DNA of 64,000 bases from Ulva prolifera (taxonomy: Eukaryota; Chlorophyta; Ulvophyceae; Ulvales; Ulvaceae): contig CM041200.1 in NCBI GenBank assembly GCA_023078555.1, positions 8,951,528 through 9,015,527 on the forward strand. The letters run 5' to 3'. The translations under genes and the position numbers were made by a program. Position 1 is the first letter of the stretch. Every line of letters begins with the position of its first letter. The notes under the pieces were generated by a model. That model had not been told where the DNA came from and did no database searches. It saw only the letters and a list, made by a program, of their open reading frames with translations. Positions 49,238 through 59,427 of this stretch are shown one piece after another.

Positions 49238-49457
49238 ACATACAGCCACACAGACTCACCCGCCGAAGTACGGACGTGCCAAAACCCACAGGCCTCACCT
49301 GCGACGTGCACCACAACCACTACCTACCCGTCTGAAACACAATGTGTAAACACAGCACACACACGATCACGGAAGCATAGTGAATGAGGTGTGCTAGTCA
49401 CATCTGTGAAAGGACTGCGCAGGCCCATGTGCCGAGCGACCACCGCGATCGATGCTA

Positions 49458-52103
49458 TCACTGGTCCTCGAGGATTTCAAGACCTTCACCTGTGTTCTCT
49501 ACAAAACTGATGACCTCGAACTGACCCTGGACGTGAGCACCCCTCGCGATCAGCTGCGCCTTGACTGCCTCCAGCTCACTCTCCGGGGTCAGCTTGTTGC
49601 TACATCGAAACTCGTAGTATCCCCTGCTCGGCAAATTGAGCAGGGCTTGACACCAGTCTGCCTCAGCGTAATTTACGCCACTCGCCGCTGGGTTGCACTC
49701 CGGGCTATCATACGATGTGAGGGAGGCTTCCTCCAGACTCGCCATTCCACAGGCGAGCCTGGCAAACGCTCGCACGACATCGGTCGTCACAGGCCGTACC
49801 GCCAGGCTCAAGCTCACAAGGGCGGTCAGAGGTGCAAAGCACGCCTCCAGCTCGGCAGCGCCGCCGTGCCGGAACCCTTCAATGCTGACCTCGCGCAGCT
49901 GTTGCATCGCTGCCAAGTGACCCGTCAGCATGTGCAGCTGCATGTCCGCTGCCGCCGGCATGCGAAGGTGCAGATCCGCTAGATCTCTGAACGCAGCCAG
50001 CGGTTGCGACAGGACGGCATCACACACCGCCCGCGCCCGTGAGTCGTACGCGCTGTCGACGCAGCTCCAGTGAAACGCAAACTCCTGCAGATGAGGAGGG
50101 GCTCTCACCGACTGCAGCATCAGGAGCAGATCCTGTGCGGTGTCAAGCAGCGCATCCTCCTCGTTGCTGTCAGCGCTCCCGAGCATGGTGAAAGATGCTG
50201 GCCGGGTGAGACCGGACAGCCCAGCGGACATCGCTCGCACAAGCTCGGCGTTCATGCATGTCACGCGTACACTCGCAGTGACATCCATCGGCGCGGCGTC
50301 CGTTCGCCAGGTGAGACAAATCGCATCCGCCAGCACGCGCTCCCCATGCTGTGGGCCGATTTCGATGGAGACAGTGGTGAGCGCTGGGTGGCACGTGGCG
50401 TCTGCGAAAGCACTGCGCAGCAATGCGCAGTGTCCTTCAGTTTCCCGGGACGTGTTCGAAAACACCAGCGTGTCCAGCGCCGGGAGGGGCGTGCACCCCA
50501 GCCGTGTGGGGTGCAGCGCAGAACCCTGGTCCACTCCGTCCGCAACAGTGCAGTCATAGAATAATTGCCGCAGCGTGCGGAATGGGCCGCTGATGCCGTC
50601 GCTGCAAACGGGCTGCATGGCACTGCGGCCGGGGGCAAAGAGGTGGAGGGCTGTGAGGGAGGGGGCGGTGGAGAGGGCCGTGATCACCGGGTCAAGGGAG
50701 GGCGGTATGGTGGTGTTGCATCCAGGGCCCATGCACGCGGCGATCCTGCGCCGCTTGGGCGCTGGGCCGACAGCTGTGCCTTGACCAGTGGCGCAAGGCC
50801 CGGAATTCCTTGTTCTGGAGTGGCCTGGAGTCTTCTGTTCCCGGGGGGCGGGGCTGCGGAGGTGGAATGTCTCCAGCCGGGGCAGCGCGGAGATGGCCGC
50901 TGCCATGGCCTGGACGGCCTCCGACACGGCCTCTGTGGCTGCCTCTGTCGGAGAGCATGGCAGGCAGGGGGTGGAGAGGGTGAGGGACGTGATGCCGGTG
51001 AGCTGCGGCAGCACGCGGAAGACGGTAGCGGCGGGCGGGGAGGGGTCGCAGGGTTCACAGGAGAGGCGAAACATGCACAGCCTCTCCAGCTTTGAGTGGT
51101 GGAGCAGCACAGAGCAGAGAAGGCTGGCTGCCTCTGCGGTGGGGATGGCGCAGGGGAGGTAGAGGGAGGAAAGGCCGGGCAGGGCGGGTTCGGTGCGGGA
51201 GAGGAGGTCCAGGAAGCTGAGCACCGAGGCGGGGGAGTGGCCCTCAGAGATGGTGAAGGGGCAGGGCTTGCCCTGTCCTGGAGTCACCCACAGGTCGGAG
51301 TATGCCTGCACACACACGGCCCGAGTGCGACTTCGACTTCGCAGGAGCATTCAGACCTTCATGCAGTGGAAGAGGCAGCGTGGGGTGGTTGGCAGCGGAC
51401 TGTGGCTCCATCACCGTCCGGCGCTGCGAGGCAGTGTGTCAGGCACTGTCGTGGTGATTGACAGATGCAGGGATCAGCGTGATTAGCAGGGAAAAGAAAG
51501 AGAGACCAGTGCGCATCAGCAGCAGAGCACGGGCTGTCAAAAGTGGCGAGGTGTATGGGCTTCTCTCCGCACCTGCTGCAGAACTATGGGCCAAGAGAAC
51601 AAGGCAGGCGCTGACAGCGTTCCGGCCTCACGAAACACCAGCAGCTGCATGTTCTTATCAAGACTCAGCAGGGCATGCAGCATTGCCTCTTTCTCCGAAG
51701 CAGACCTCCAATCTGTCGCTCTCAGCTTGGCTGCAAGAGCTCGCACCAGCTGTGTGCTGTTGTATGCGGACAGCTTCTCACTCACCTGCAGAATAAGGTC
51801 TTTTTGACAGACAATCATATGTATATGCAGCAATGAATTGAAGCACTGCATGCACACCTGCAGGGCGAGGCTCAGCTCTTCGAGGGCGAGCTGGGATGGG
51901 TCTTCTGTGGCAATCGCGGCCCATGCTTCAAAGTCGTCGAGCGCGATGCCTTCCGGCAGCTCCACGAAGCCATCAAACTCCATCAATGCCTCGATCACGG
52001 GGGATTTCGTCGCCAGGTCTGGGTCAACGGGTATGCAGACGTAGACTGGAGATCTTTCGCAGCCGTGCGGAAGAAGCAAACATGGGTTCTCGAGGCTTGG
52101 CAT
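49458..52103 (-). CDS. BTB-like/LRR protein A (left member of pair 1)
   Basis: About 768 residues. Exons (minus): 52103-51858 (246 nt), 51785-51573 (213 nt) and 51305-49458, all phase 0. Exon 1 (residues 1-82) reads like a BTB/POZ fold: VYVCIPVDPDLATKSPVIEA, FVELPEGIALDDFEAWAAI, LALEELSLALQ. Exon 2 is a helical linker (KLSAYNSTQLVRALAAKL, SLDKNMQLLVF, LFSWPIVLQQ). Exon 3 is a run of degenerate leucine-rich repeats (LPQLTGITSLTLSTPCLP, SLDPVITALSTAPSLTALHL, LTALVSLSLAVRPVTTDVV), closing with LPSRGYYEFRC and an Ile/Val tail. BTB domains can dimerise and bind Cullin3, and LRRs bind ligands; such roles here are inference. Head-to-head with protein B, 536 bp apart. Confidence 0.72.
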
Positions 52104-52639
52104 CGAAGACCTGTGTAAAAAAAGTGAAAATAGCGTAGAGACCTAAGGATATGCGATACCTAGCACAGCAGGTGTGCCTGTCGGCGTTCTAGTTGCCCTT
52201 CTGCACTTCAAACGCTCAGAACACATTAATTTACACATGCAGACGGAGCTCTCAACAATTCGATTGCCCTACATGGTTGCCACACACATGACCCAAGCCT
52301 GCACAAACCTTGGCCAGGCTCGTTCACTGTTTGATATATCGGGCGACGTCATTTTCGAATGCTGTGGGCGCGTGCATGCGTGACATCGCCTCCGCGAAGC
52401 TCCGCAGGAGAACCGCTACTGGGCAGCTGTCGAGACGCCTTGATCGCACTGCCCCATGGTCCTGCGAGTCTCACATTGTAGCCATGCGTCTCCGTCTCTG
52501 AAGTGCCTTCTGGAGATTTACCAGCGCTTGCACACAGGCCTAGGTCACACGAGCGAGCAGCCCCACGATTTGTGCTAAGACGACTTGCTGATTACTTCAC
52601 GCCGAATGAACGTTGTTATCACTGGCTGACAGTATAGAC
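52104..52639. promoter_or_regulatory. Putative bidirectional promoter of pair 1
   Basis: The whole 536-bp gap between two divergent start codons. It shares motifs with the matching gap at 62038-62586: TTGATNTATCGGG followed by GGGCGCGTGCAT (here 52331-52377), and CAGCTGTCGAGAC (here 52424-52436). The second motif lies 216 bp from the plus-strand ATG here and 211 bp there. The conservation may reflect function or only recent duplication. Confidence 0.5.
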
Positions 52640-53285
52640 ATGGCAACTGTGGAGAGTCCCTGCTTTCTGCTCGCGCGAGGAGCACCCCGGTCAAGCGTGT
52701 ACGTGTGCATCCCGGTAGACGATTCCTTGGCCCGCCGTTCGACAGTACTGGACACTTTCATGCGGTCAAGTGGCATCAATGAGCTGCCTGAGGCAGTGAG
52801 TTTGGACAGCTTTCAGACATGGTGTACAATGCCGCTGGAAGGTCTCGATGATGCACCGCTGGAGGACCTCGCTTCCGCTATTCAAGTGCGCTACGATCGA
52901 CACTGTCTCGTCTTCAATGCCCATGTTGACTGTGTTGACGCGAGCAATGTGTTGTGATCCAGGTTGGCGCGAAGATGTGCGACGGAGAAGAGGCCCTGGC
53001 AACGCTAGCAAAAGCGATTGCGGACAGGATCTCGAAAACGTCCAGCATTCAAGCACGCGAAACTGACCCAGTACCGACCCAACACACGTTGGGCAATCTG
53101 TCGACGCAGTCGAGATGGCTTGTGTTCCAGCAACTGCAGCTCTTGGATGCTGGAGCTTGGACAAATTTGCCACTACAGCTGCAGCATGTGCGCTCCTCCG
53201 GTAGAGACTGTTGGCCAGCGTCACCAAGATGTAGCAGCTGCGTGATTTTGTTGCCCAGGTCTGTTTGCTGTGTCACCCCCGCCCC

Positions 53286-53326
<41 letters not shown>

Positions 53327-55450
53327 CCATGACAAAATCTATCCGTCACTCTTGGTCTTGACCACATCATGGCCGGCAGTATCCCTGTGTATGTAGATTG
53401 TGATGCAGCCATTCATTGTGCCAGATACGCTAGACCATTGCCAAAGCCACGATTGGCCAAAATCACGATCGCACGGGTGGGCCTGGATGGCATGTTAACT
53501 TGAGCACCATAGCAGACACTGGTCGCGATGCCGGAAAACACGGCGCCATCATGTACCCGACTCCCCATGCATGCACTTGAGCACCACCCCGCCTCCGCCA
53601 TGTTCACCAAGCCCCCTCCATGCCCCAGATCCGAATCGCGGAGGTGTCCAAATTCTGGTAGGCCACAAGACAGCATGGCGCATCATCACAGATGCATGCT
53701 GCGCATGCAGGATTACCTCAACGCGTGTGCGAGTGCAGCAACTGGCCGGTCGCTGACGGTGCGGGCGCCCATGCGCGGCGGCCGGCGCCATGCGGCCTGC
53801 GCCAGCCGTCCCTCCCAGGACTCCCTCGCTCTGCTGTCCCGCACCACCCCCGCGGCCCCCGGCCTGCACACCCTCCGCGTCGAAGCCCCTGTCGCCGACC
53901 CCGCCGCTGCGGCCCTGCTTTCGGCGGCCCTCGTCCACCACTCCAGCCTCTCCTCCCTCAGCATCCCCAAACTCGCGTGGAGCGCCACACCTGGAGCAAC
54001 CCCACCCGCCGAGACCATCTACCGCACCCTCCCCCGCCTCTCCCACCTCACCGGCCTGACTGTGGCTATCCCCCATGGGCCGGTCCAAGATCCCGCCACC
54101 ACCGAGGCAACGATCCGCGCCCTCGCAGCCGCAATCGCCGCCCTCCCCGCCCTCGCGTCGGTCACGCTTACCAGTGAGACGCCTGTGGGTACATCATCGC
54201 CACAGCCACCTGCCGATCCGTCTCTGCGCCACAAGCGGCGCCGGGGCGGCGGCCTCATCGGCCGCGCCGCATCGCCCTCCCTCGACCCCGTCGTTGCAGC
54301 CCTCTCCACCGCCCCTGCCCTCACCTCGCTCTCGCTTCCGTGGCTACAGGTGGACGCAAAGCAGCTGGCCATATCAAGCCTGCGCGGGGCCTTTGCGGCG
54401 CTGCAATCGCTCCACATCGCCTTCGATGACCACAGATCCGCAGCGCCGCAGTCCAGTCCCGCCGCACAGCCGCTGGACCTTGGGCCGCTGCCCGTGCTGC
54501 GCGTGCTGCGCACAGAGGTGGCGCAGCATGCTAGGCAAGTCTTCCCGGTCGCGGCCGTTGCCGAGGCCGCTGCGCAGCAGCCCGCGCTTCAGGTTCTTGA
54601 CGTCCGTGGAGCTGCATCAGGGGATGCATGCGACACCGCTCCGCGCCCCGCAGAGCCGCCCGCGGCCGTAACTACCACGACCCTGCACCTTCATCTCCGG
54701 CTGGATCTGGACGCCTGTGTCTTCCAAAGGCAGGACTACATGGCAGGCCTGGACAGCCTGTCGCAGCTGTCGAATCTGCACAGCCTGACGCTGGTGTTTG
54801 GCGAATGTTTCACGCGGCCAGGTGCAGATGCAGGCCCTCAGCCATGTCTGAAGCCCCTGACCACTTTGCACTCGCTCCGAGACCTGGAGGTGGAGAGTGC
54901 CGGTGGCGTGCTGAGCGGGTGTGTGGCGGCCGCGCTGCTGGCGATGCCTGTCAGCGCGCTGACTCAGCTAACGGCGCTGTCGCTGTGCGCGGACGCCCAG
55001 GCATCCGAGGAAGCATGTGATGTCGTCGCCCTTCTGCCGGGGCTCACCAGGCTGCAGCGGCTGCGTGTGGGGGGGCTGTGCATGCTGGGTAGAGAGGCAG
55101 CTGAACTGCAGGGGTGCCTGTCGCCGCTGACAAACCTGACACAGCTCGAGCTGGCCGTCTCGCCGATCGACGCGGGGCTAGTGCGGGTTTTTGCAGCGTG
55201 CGCAGCGCGCATGCCGCGCCTGCGTGCAGGGAGGATGGCCAGGCCGGAGATGGTGTGTGCGGGGTGGTTTGAGGGGCTGCGGGACCTACCGGGCTGGGGG
55301 CGGTATGAGTTCGAGGTCGGTAAATGGCTCGAGGCAACGGGGTTCGTGGCGGAGCGGGAGGCGGTGCGGCAGGCGCTGATCTCCCGGGGCGCGTGCGTGT
55401 CTGGGGCCTGCACACAAGTTGACTTTGGGGCTGGTGGCAGCTCCTGTTGA
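52640..55450 (+). CDS. BTB-like/LRR protein B (right member of pair 1)
   Basis: About 736 residues. Exons: 52640-52885 (246 nt), 52963-53187 (225 nt) and 53711-55450, all phase 0. Exon 1 is the BTB-like domain (SSVYVCIPVDDSLARRSTVL, NELPEAVSLDSFQTW, DLASAIQ). Exon 2 is a helical linker that keeps STQSRWLVFQQLQLLD. Exon 3 is LRR-like (LLSRTTPAAPGLHTLRV, LPRLSHLTGLTVAIPHG, SLDPVVAALSTAPALTSLSL, LPVLRVLRTEV, LSQLSNLHSLTLVFG, LLPGLTRLQRLRVGGLC). It ends in WGRYEFEVG and a Cys-rich tail. By hand alignment its first exon is about 45% identical to that of A but about 77% identical to that of E. Intron 2 holds a 39-nt poly-C run. Function unknown beyond domain resemblance. Confidence 0.72.
53287..53325 (+). 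repeat. Poly-C tract, 39 nt, in an intron
   Basis: In intron 2 of protein B. The longest homopolymer in the window. Confidence 0.95.
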
Positions 55451-56257
55451 TGACATCCCACCACACGGCCTTCCCGTTGATGTTACCCCACCACATAGCC
55501 TTCACCTGCCCAAAGTTTGCATGCACAGGTGAGGTGTCGTAGTAGCTGCATGTAGGAGTCTGTAGTCGCTCCATGCGGCCGGTGTCCGACGTGCATTCAT
55601 GGCTGTAGCACACATTTGGAGGTGCCGTGTAGATCTGCTGCGATGTGGCCTCATTTCATTGTCGCACACTGCTAATAGCGCCATCCAGGCAGACGTGCAT
55701 ATGTCAGGTTGTCCTCAGTGCTGCATGTAATGTGGTGCACAGCAGTTCAATCAGCGATGCACAACTTGCAGAACGCCCGATCTACTGGTAGATGCCCAAC
55801 ATGTCAAGGAATGCAATGCAGCGCAATGTAAAACGCTCGCCAGCAAGGCTGTCACTGCATGCACCTGGTGCAACAGCTGCCGAGACCGTTTGAGGTGCGC
55901 CATTGACACGCCGCTTTTGGAGGAACGTGACCGGCCTCTGACGCTGCTCTGTACAGATACACGCCAGAATCAATGTCAGAAGAACGGCTGTTGATGTGTG
56001 GCGCCTGCGGTGCTTCCCACGCGCCATGGTGACAACGCAAGCCGCTTGGACTGGATGGGCAGGACGGCGGCCAACCTGGTGGGGGACGGGGTGTGCCGCA
56101 TGAGTTGCATCTCCGATACTTATCTAGCCCCGAATCCGGATCATGTGGCTACTTTTCAAGGCGCACGAAGACATCACCTGCGAGACTCGCAACAGACGCA
56201 CTACTTGCCAGTGCTCCCTCCTTACCAACATGCATGCCTGAAGTGTTTACAAAGCAA
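55451..56257. other. Convergent spacer
   Basis: Between the 3' ends of copies B (plus) and C (minus). No gene recognised. Confidence 0.5.
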
Positions 56258-58122
56258 TTACTGCTTCGCAGATACGTTGTCAAAGCTAATGTATCCAGGA
56301 AAGTGTTGAACGTAGGCACCGCGAGCCACCAGCTGGTGCCTGACCGCCTGCACCTCCCCCTCCGGTGTCGCCTCGTTGTGGCATTCTAATTCATACGTGC
56401 CCCGGCTGGGCAGCTCCAGCTGGCCCCGGAACCAGTCCACATCAGCATAGTCGTCGCAGTCCGCTGCAGGGTTCAATTTCGGGCCGTCACGTGATGACAA
56501 ACCCGCCACACCCAGGTGCGGCATGGCCGAAACCACCCGCGGGTGGTCGCGAGCCCACGCCCGCACGAGGTCCGCCGTCACCGGCCGGAGCCTCACCCGG
56601 AACTCTGTCAGCAAAGTCAGTTGTGCAAAGCATACATCAAACTCGTGCACCCTCGCACGCGCGACTCCGTCAATGGACAGGTCCCGCAGCTGTACCATCC
56701 CCTGCAGCTGCTTCGCCACCATGCTCATCCGCATGGAGATCCGGGCTGGCATGGCCAGATGCAGGGATGTCAGCAGCCGCAGCGGCTGCAGCGGCTGTGC
56801 AATGACAGCATGGCACAGCGCTCTGGCCTGCTGGTCGGACCTCCTGGCGTGCAAATTCAAGCGGACGTCGATGTCTGCAGGGACGTCATGGTGGCTACAG
56901 GCGGCAGGGCGGGTGCCACATGCTCGACACCCTCCAGCAGCTGGATCCCTCCTGGGCCGTACACATCGATGTGCAGGGTGTGCGCAGACTCCACGAGGCT
57001 GGGAAGGCGCGACTGCAACACCTGGGCCATCTCTTCTGTCATGCCGCGCTCGACGCGCACAGTCACCGCCTCCGGAGCAGCGTCGGCGTACGCCCTGAGC
57101 TCGAAGCCGCTCCGGAAGCGCTTGCGGCGGGGCTTCTCAAGCCGGACGTCCACCACGTCGGGGGCCGGGTGGATCGCCGCGGCGGCGAGCATGCATATGC
57201 GCCGCAGTGCCCCGCAGTCGACTCTGCAGTCTGGGGACGCGCTTGTGTACACGAGGTGCTCCAACGCCGGGAGGTGCACGCCACTCATGCCACTCATGCC
57301 ACTCATGCCACTCGTGTCGAGGACCTCCATGCCCGGTGGTGGCCCCTCGCCCCCGCCACCGTCGACACCATTGCTGGCCTTGTATGCCAGCCGCTGCAGC
57401 GTGCGGAACGGGCCGAGCATGCCGCTGCAGGGGAGAGGGCGGCCGAGGGCGGCACATCCGATGTTGAACGTCAGGGAGGTGAGGGAGGGGGCGGTGGAGA
57501 GGGCGGCGATGACGGGGTCGAGGGAGGGTGGTGTGGGGCCGCCACCTGCGGGGCCCATGAATGCAGAAATCCTGCGCCGCTTTCGCATCGTACATGGCTC
57601 GGCGGCGGTGGCTTGAGGACTTCCTTGGCCTTTGGCGTCGCCGTGTGGCGCAGCCGCGGTGGCTATGCTTGAGAGGTCAAATTCCGCAAGACGCGGGAGA
57701 GCGGAGATGGCCGCTGCCAAGGCCTGGACGGCCTCCGCCGCAGCCTCTGCAGCTGCTTCTGCTGGGGAGGGCGGCAGGCAGGGGATCGGGAGAGTGAGGG
57801 AGGTGATGCCGGTGAGCTGCGGCAGGGTGCGGAAGACGGTTGCAGCTGGGGGCGAGGGGCCGCAGGGCGCCCAGGAGAGGCGCAGCAGTTCCAGCTCCTG
57901 CAGGGCCGAGTGGTGGCGCAGCGCGGAGCAAAGGAGATGAGCTGTCTCTGCGGTGGGGACGGCGCAGTGGAGGGAGAGGGAGGAGAGGCCGGAGAGGGCG
58001 GGGTCGGTGCGGGAGAGCAGATCCAGGTAGCTCGTGGCAGTTTCGGGGGGTTGGCGCTCAGAGATGGTGAAAGGGTGGGGCTTTCCGCCTTGCGATGGCG
58101 CGATCCACAGGTCGGCATAAGC
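56258..58122 (-). pseudogene. LRR copy C, truncated and frameshifted
   Basis: Begins after an acceptor (GTCCAG) where exon 3 starts in the paralogues (AYADLWIAPSQGGKPHPFTI). It continues through the LRR region (LPQLTGITSLTLPIPCLP, SLDPVIAALSTAPSLTSL) to the family C terminus (LPSRGTYELEC, VQHFPGYISF). No BTB-like or linker exon is found upstream to 59.4 kb. The reading frame changes once near 56870, between MTSLQ and VRLNLHARRS. Four 9-bp CCACTCATG-type units (57278-57313) encode Met-Ser-Gly repeats absent from the other copies. Closest in sequence to D. It could be a sequencing error plus a missed 5' end, but the missing exons favour a pseudogene. Confidence 0.65.
57278..57313 (-). repeat. 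9-bp tandem repeat coding for Gly-Met-Ser
   Basis: Four units within LRR copy C. Confidence 0.9.
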
Positions 58123-59033
58123 CTGGACACACGTGGGCTGGCGTGAGAATGCGCTTCGCAAACTCTGATCGCCGGAAGTCTTTCCACGACAAATTACATC
58201 TACCACTCTTCTCCACTGGCATGGGCAGTGATACCTGTGCAGGTTATGGTTTGTTGGCTGGGCTACAGGAGATAAAACAAAAGCAGCCTTTGGAAGACAG
58301 CCAGATATTTTCACTGAAGCGACAGCACAGTCACTGCTCGCAACGCTGGTGCACACGTGGCAATCATACAGACCGGTGATCTGCATGCACTCGGCAGTTT
58401 GTTTCCTTCCAGCAAGTCTGCCCAATGCCCTCCATGACTTCACATCCAAGAATCTGAGGTGTCCATGTTGCATGCTGTTGAGTCGCAAGACAGTGCGACC
58501 CAATGTGAGTACACCACAATACCTTTGGCAGGGAGTCTGTTACACTTGAGCGTATGAATACATAGCATATGGAGCAATGGTTGTATGGCGGATGGATGTG
58601 TCCGATCGCAAAACTTGGTGGTTCATCACTGCTTACTGCTCCATTGTCAACTCTCGAGATCGGTGCATTTGTGTTGTCAGTTTAGTGTGGTCACGGTGGC
58701 GCCGTGTACGCACAGCAAGAGAGAGGTGCAGTCTATACGTCCCTGGACTGTACGCGTGCACACAACAGCATGATCTGAATTCTCCTGCCGTGGCATTCTG
58801 CTGTCATGTGTGGTGTCTCCACTTCTGGGCAGCTGCATGTTCAAGGTACATCCTCAGGAGCAGGGTGGTGGGTTATCTTCAGGGCTGCTGCTCAGGTACA
58901 AGCACTGCAGTCTCCAATGACATGCTAGTCTCACATTTCACCAGCAACTGAACGAGTTCACCCTCGAGCTTGGTAACGGTGGCAGCATGACCTCAAAGCC
59001 ACGCAATCGTGTGCGTGAGGGCGGCAGGCGACC

Positions 59034-59063
59034 CGGGCACTGCACCGGCCGGTGCAGTGCCCG
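59034..59063. repeat. Perfect 30-bp GC-rich palindrome
   Basis: The arms are CGGGCACTGCACCGG and its complement, with no spacer. Confidence 0.9.
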
Positions 59064-59194
59064 CGGGGGCGACAATGCCGCTTCCGCCACCGGTACAATT
59101 TTGCAGCGCCACCATATGTTCAGGATACTGGCCAGGATGCTGATCAAGGTACCAGGGGGTTTGGGGCTGAGCAGAGATAGCTTGAGGGTCAGGT

Positions 59195-59236
59195 GTTGTG
59201 GTACAAAGACAAAACTAGCAAGGCAGGTAGCGCCGC
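59195..59236 (+). repeat. Solo copy of the ACAAGGACAAA-type terminal repeat
   Basis: GTTGTGGTACAAAGACAAAA then AAGGCAGGTAGCGCCGC, followed by CA-rich DNA. Confidence 0.45.
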
Positions 59237-59427
59237 AGAACACCAACGGGGGCACCACACACCCCCCCAACCATCAACTCGCAACACAGACCCACACACC
59301 TATGCACCCACACTGCAGCACTCACCCCGGCCGCAGACAGACTCACACGGACACAGAGGCCCCTGCACCGATGCTCACACACGCACACCCATGAAAATCA
59401 TGTGAATTTCTTGGATCGACACCTGTA

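Larger units (their letters stand above)
58123..59427. other. Spacer with a palindrome and a solo terminal repeat
   Basis: No gene recognised. Contains a 30-bp perfect GC-rich palindrome (59034-59063) and a solo terminal repeat (59195-59236) followed by CA-rich DNA. Confidence 0.5.

Noticed and set aside
58123-58503. Upstream part of the open frame before LRR copy C
   Set aside because: The acceptor at 58122 aligns with exon 3 of the paralogues, and the residues before it do not resemble the BTB-like or linker exons.
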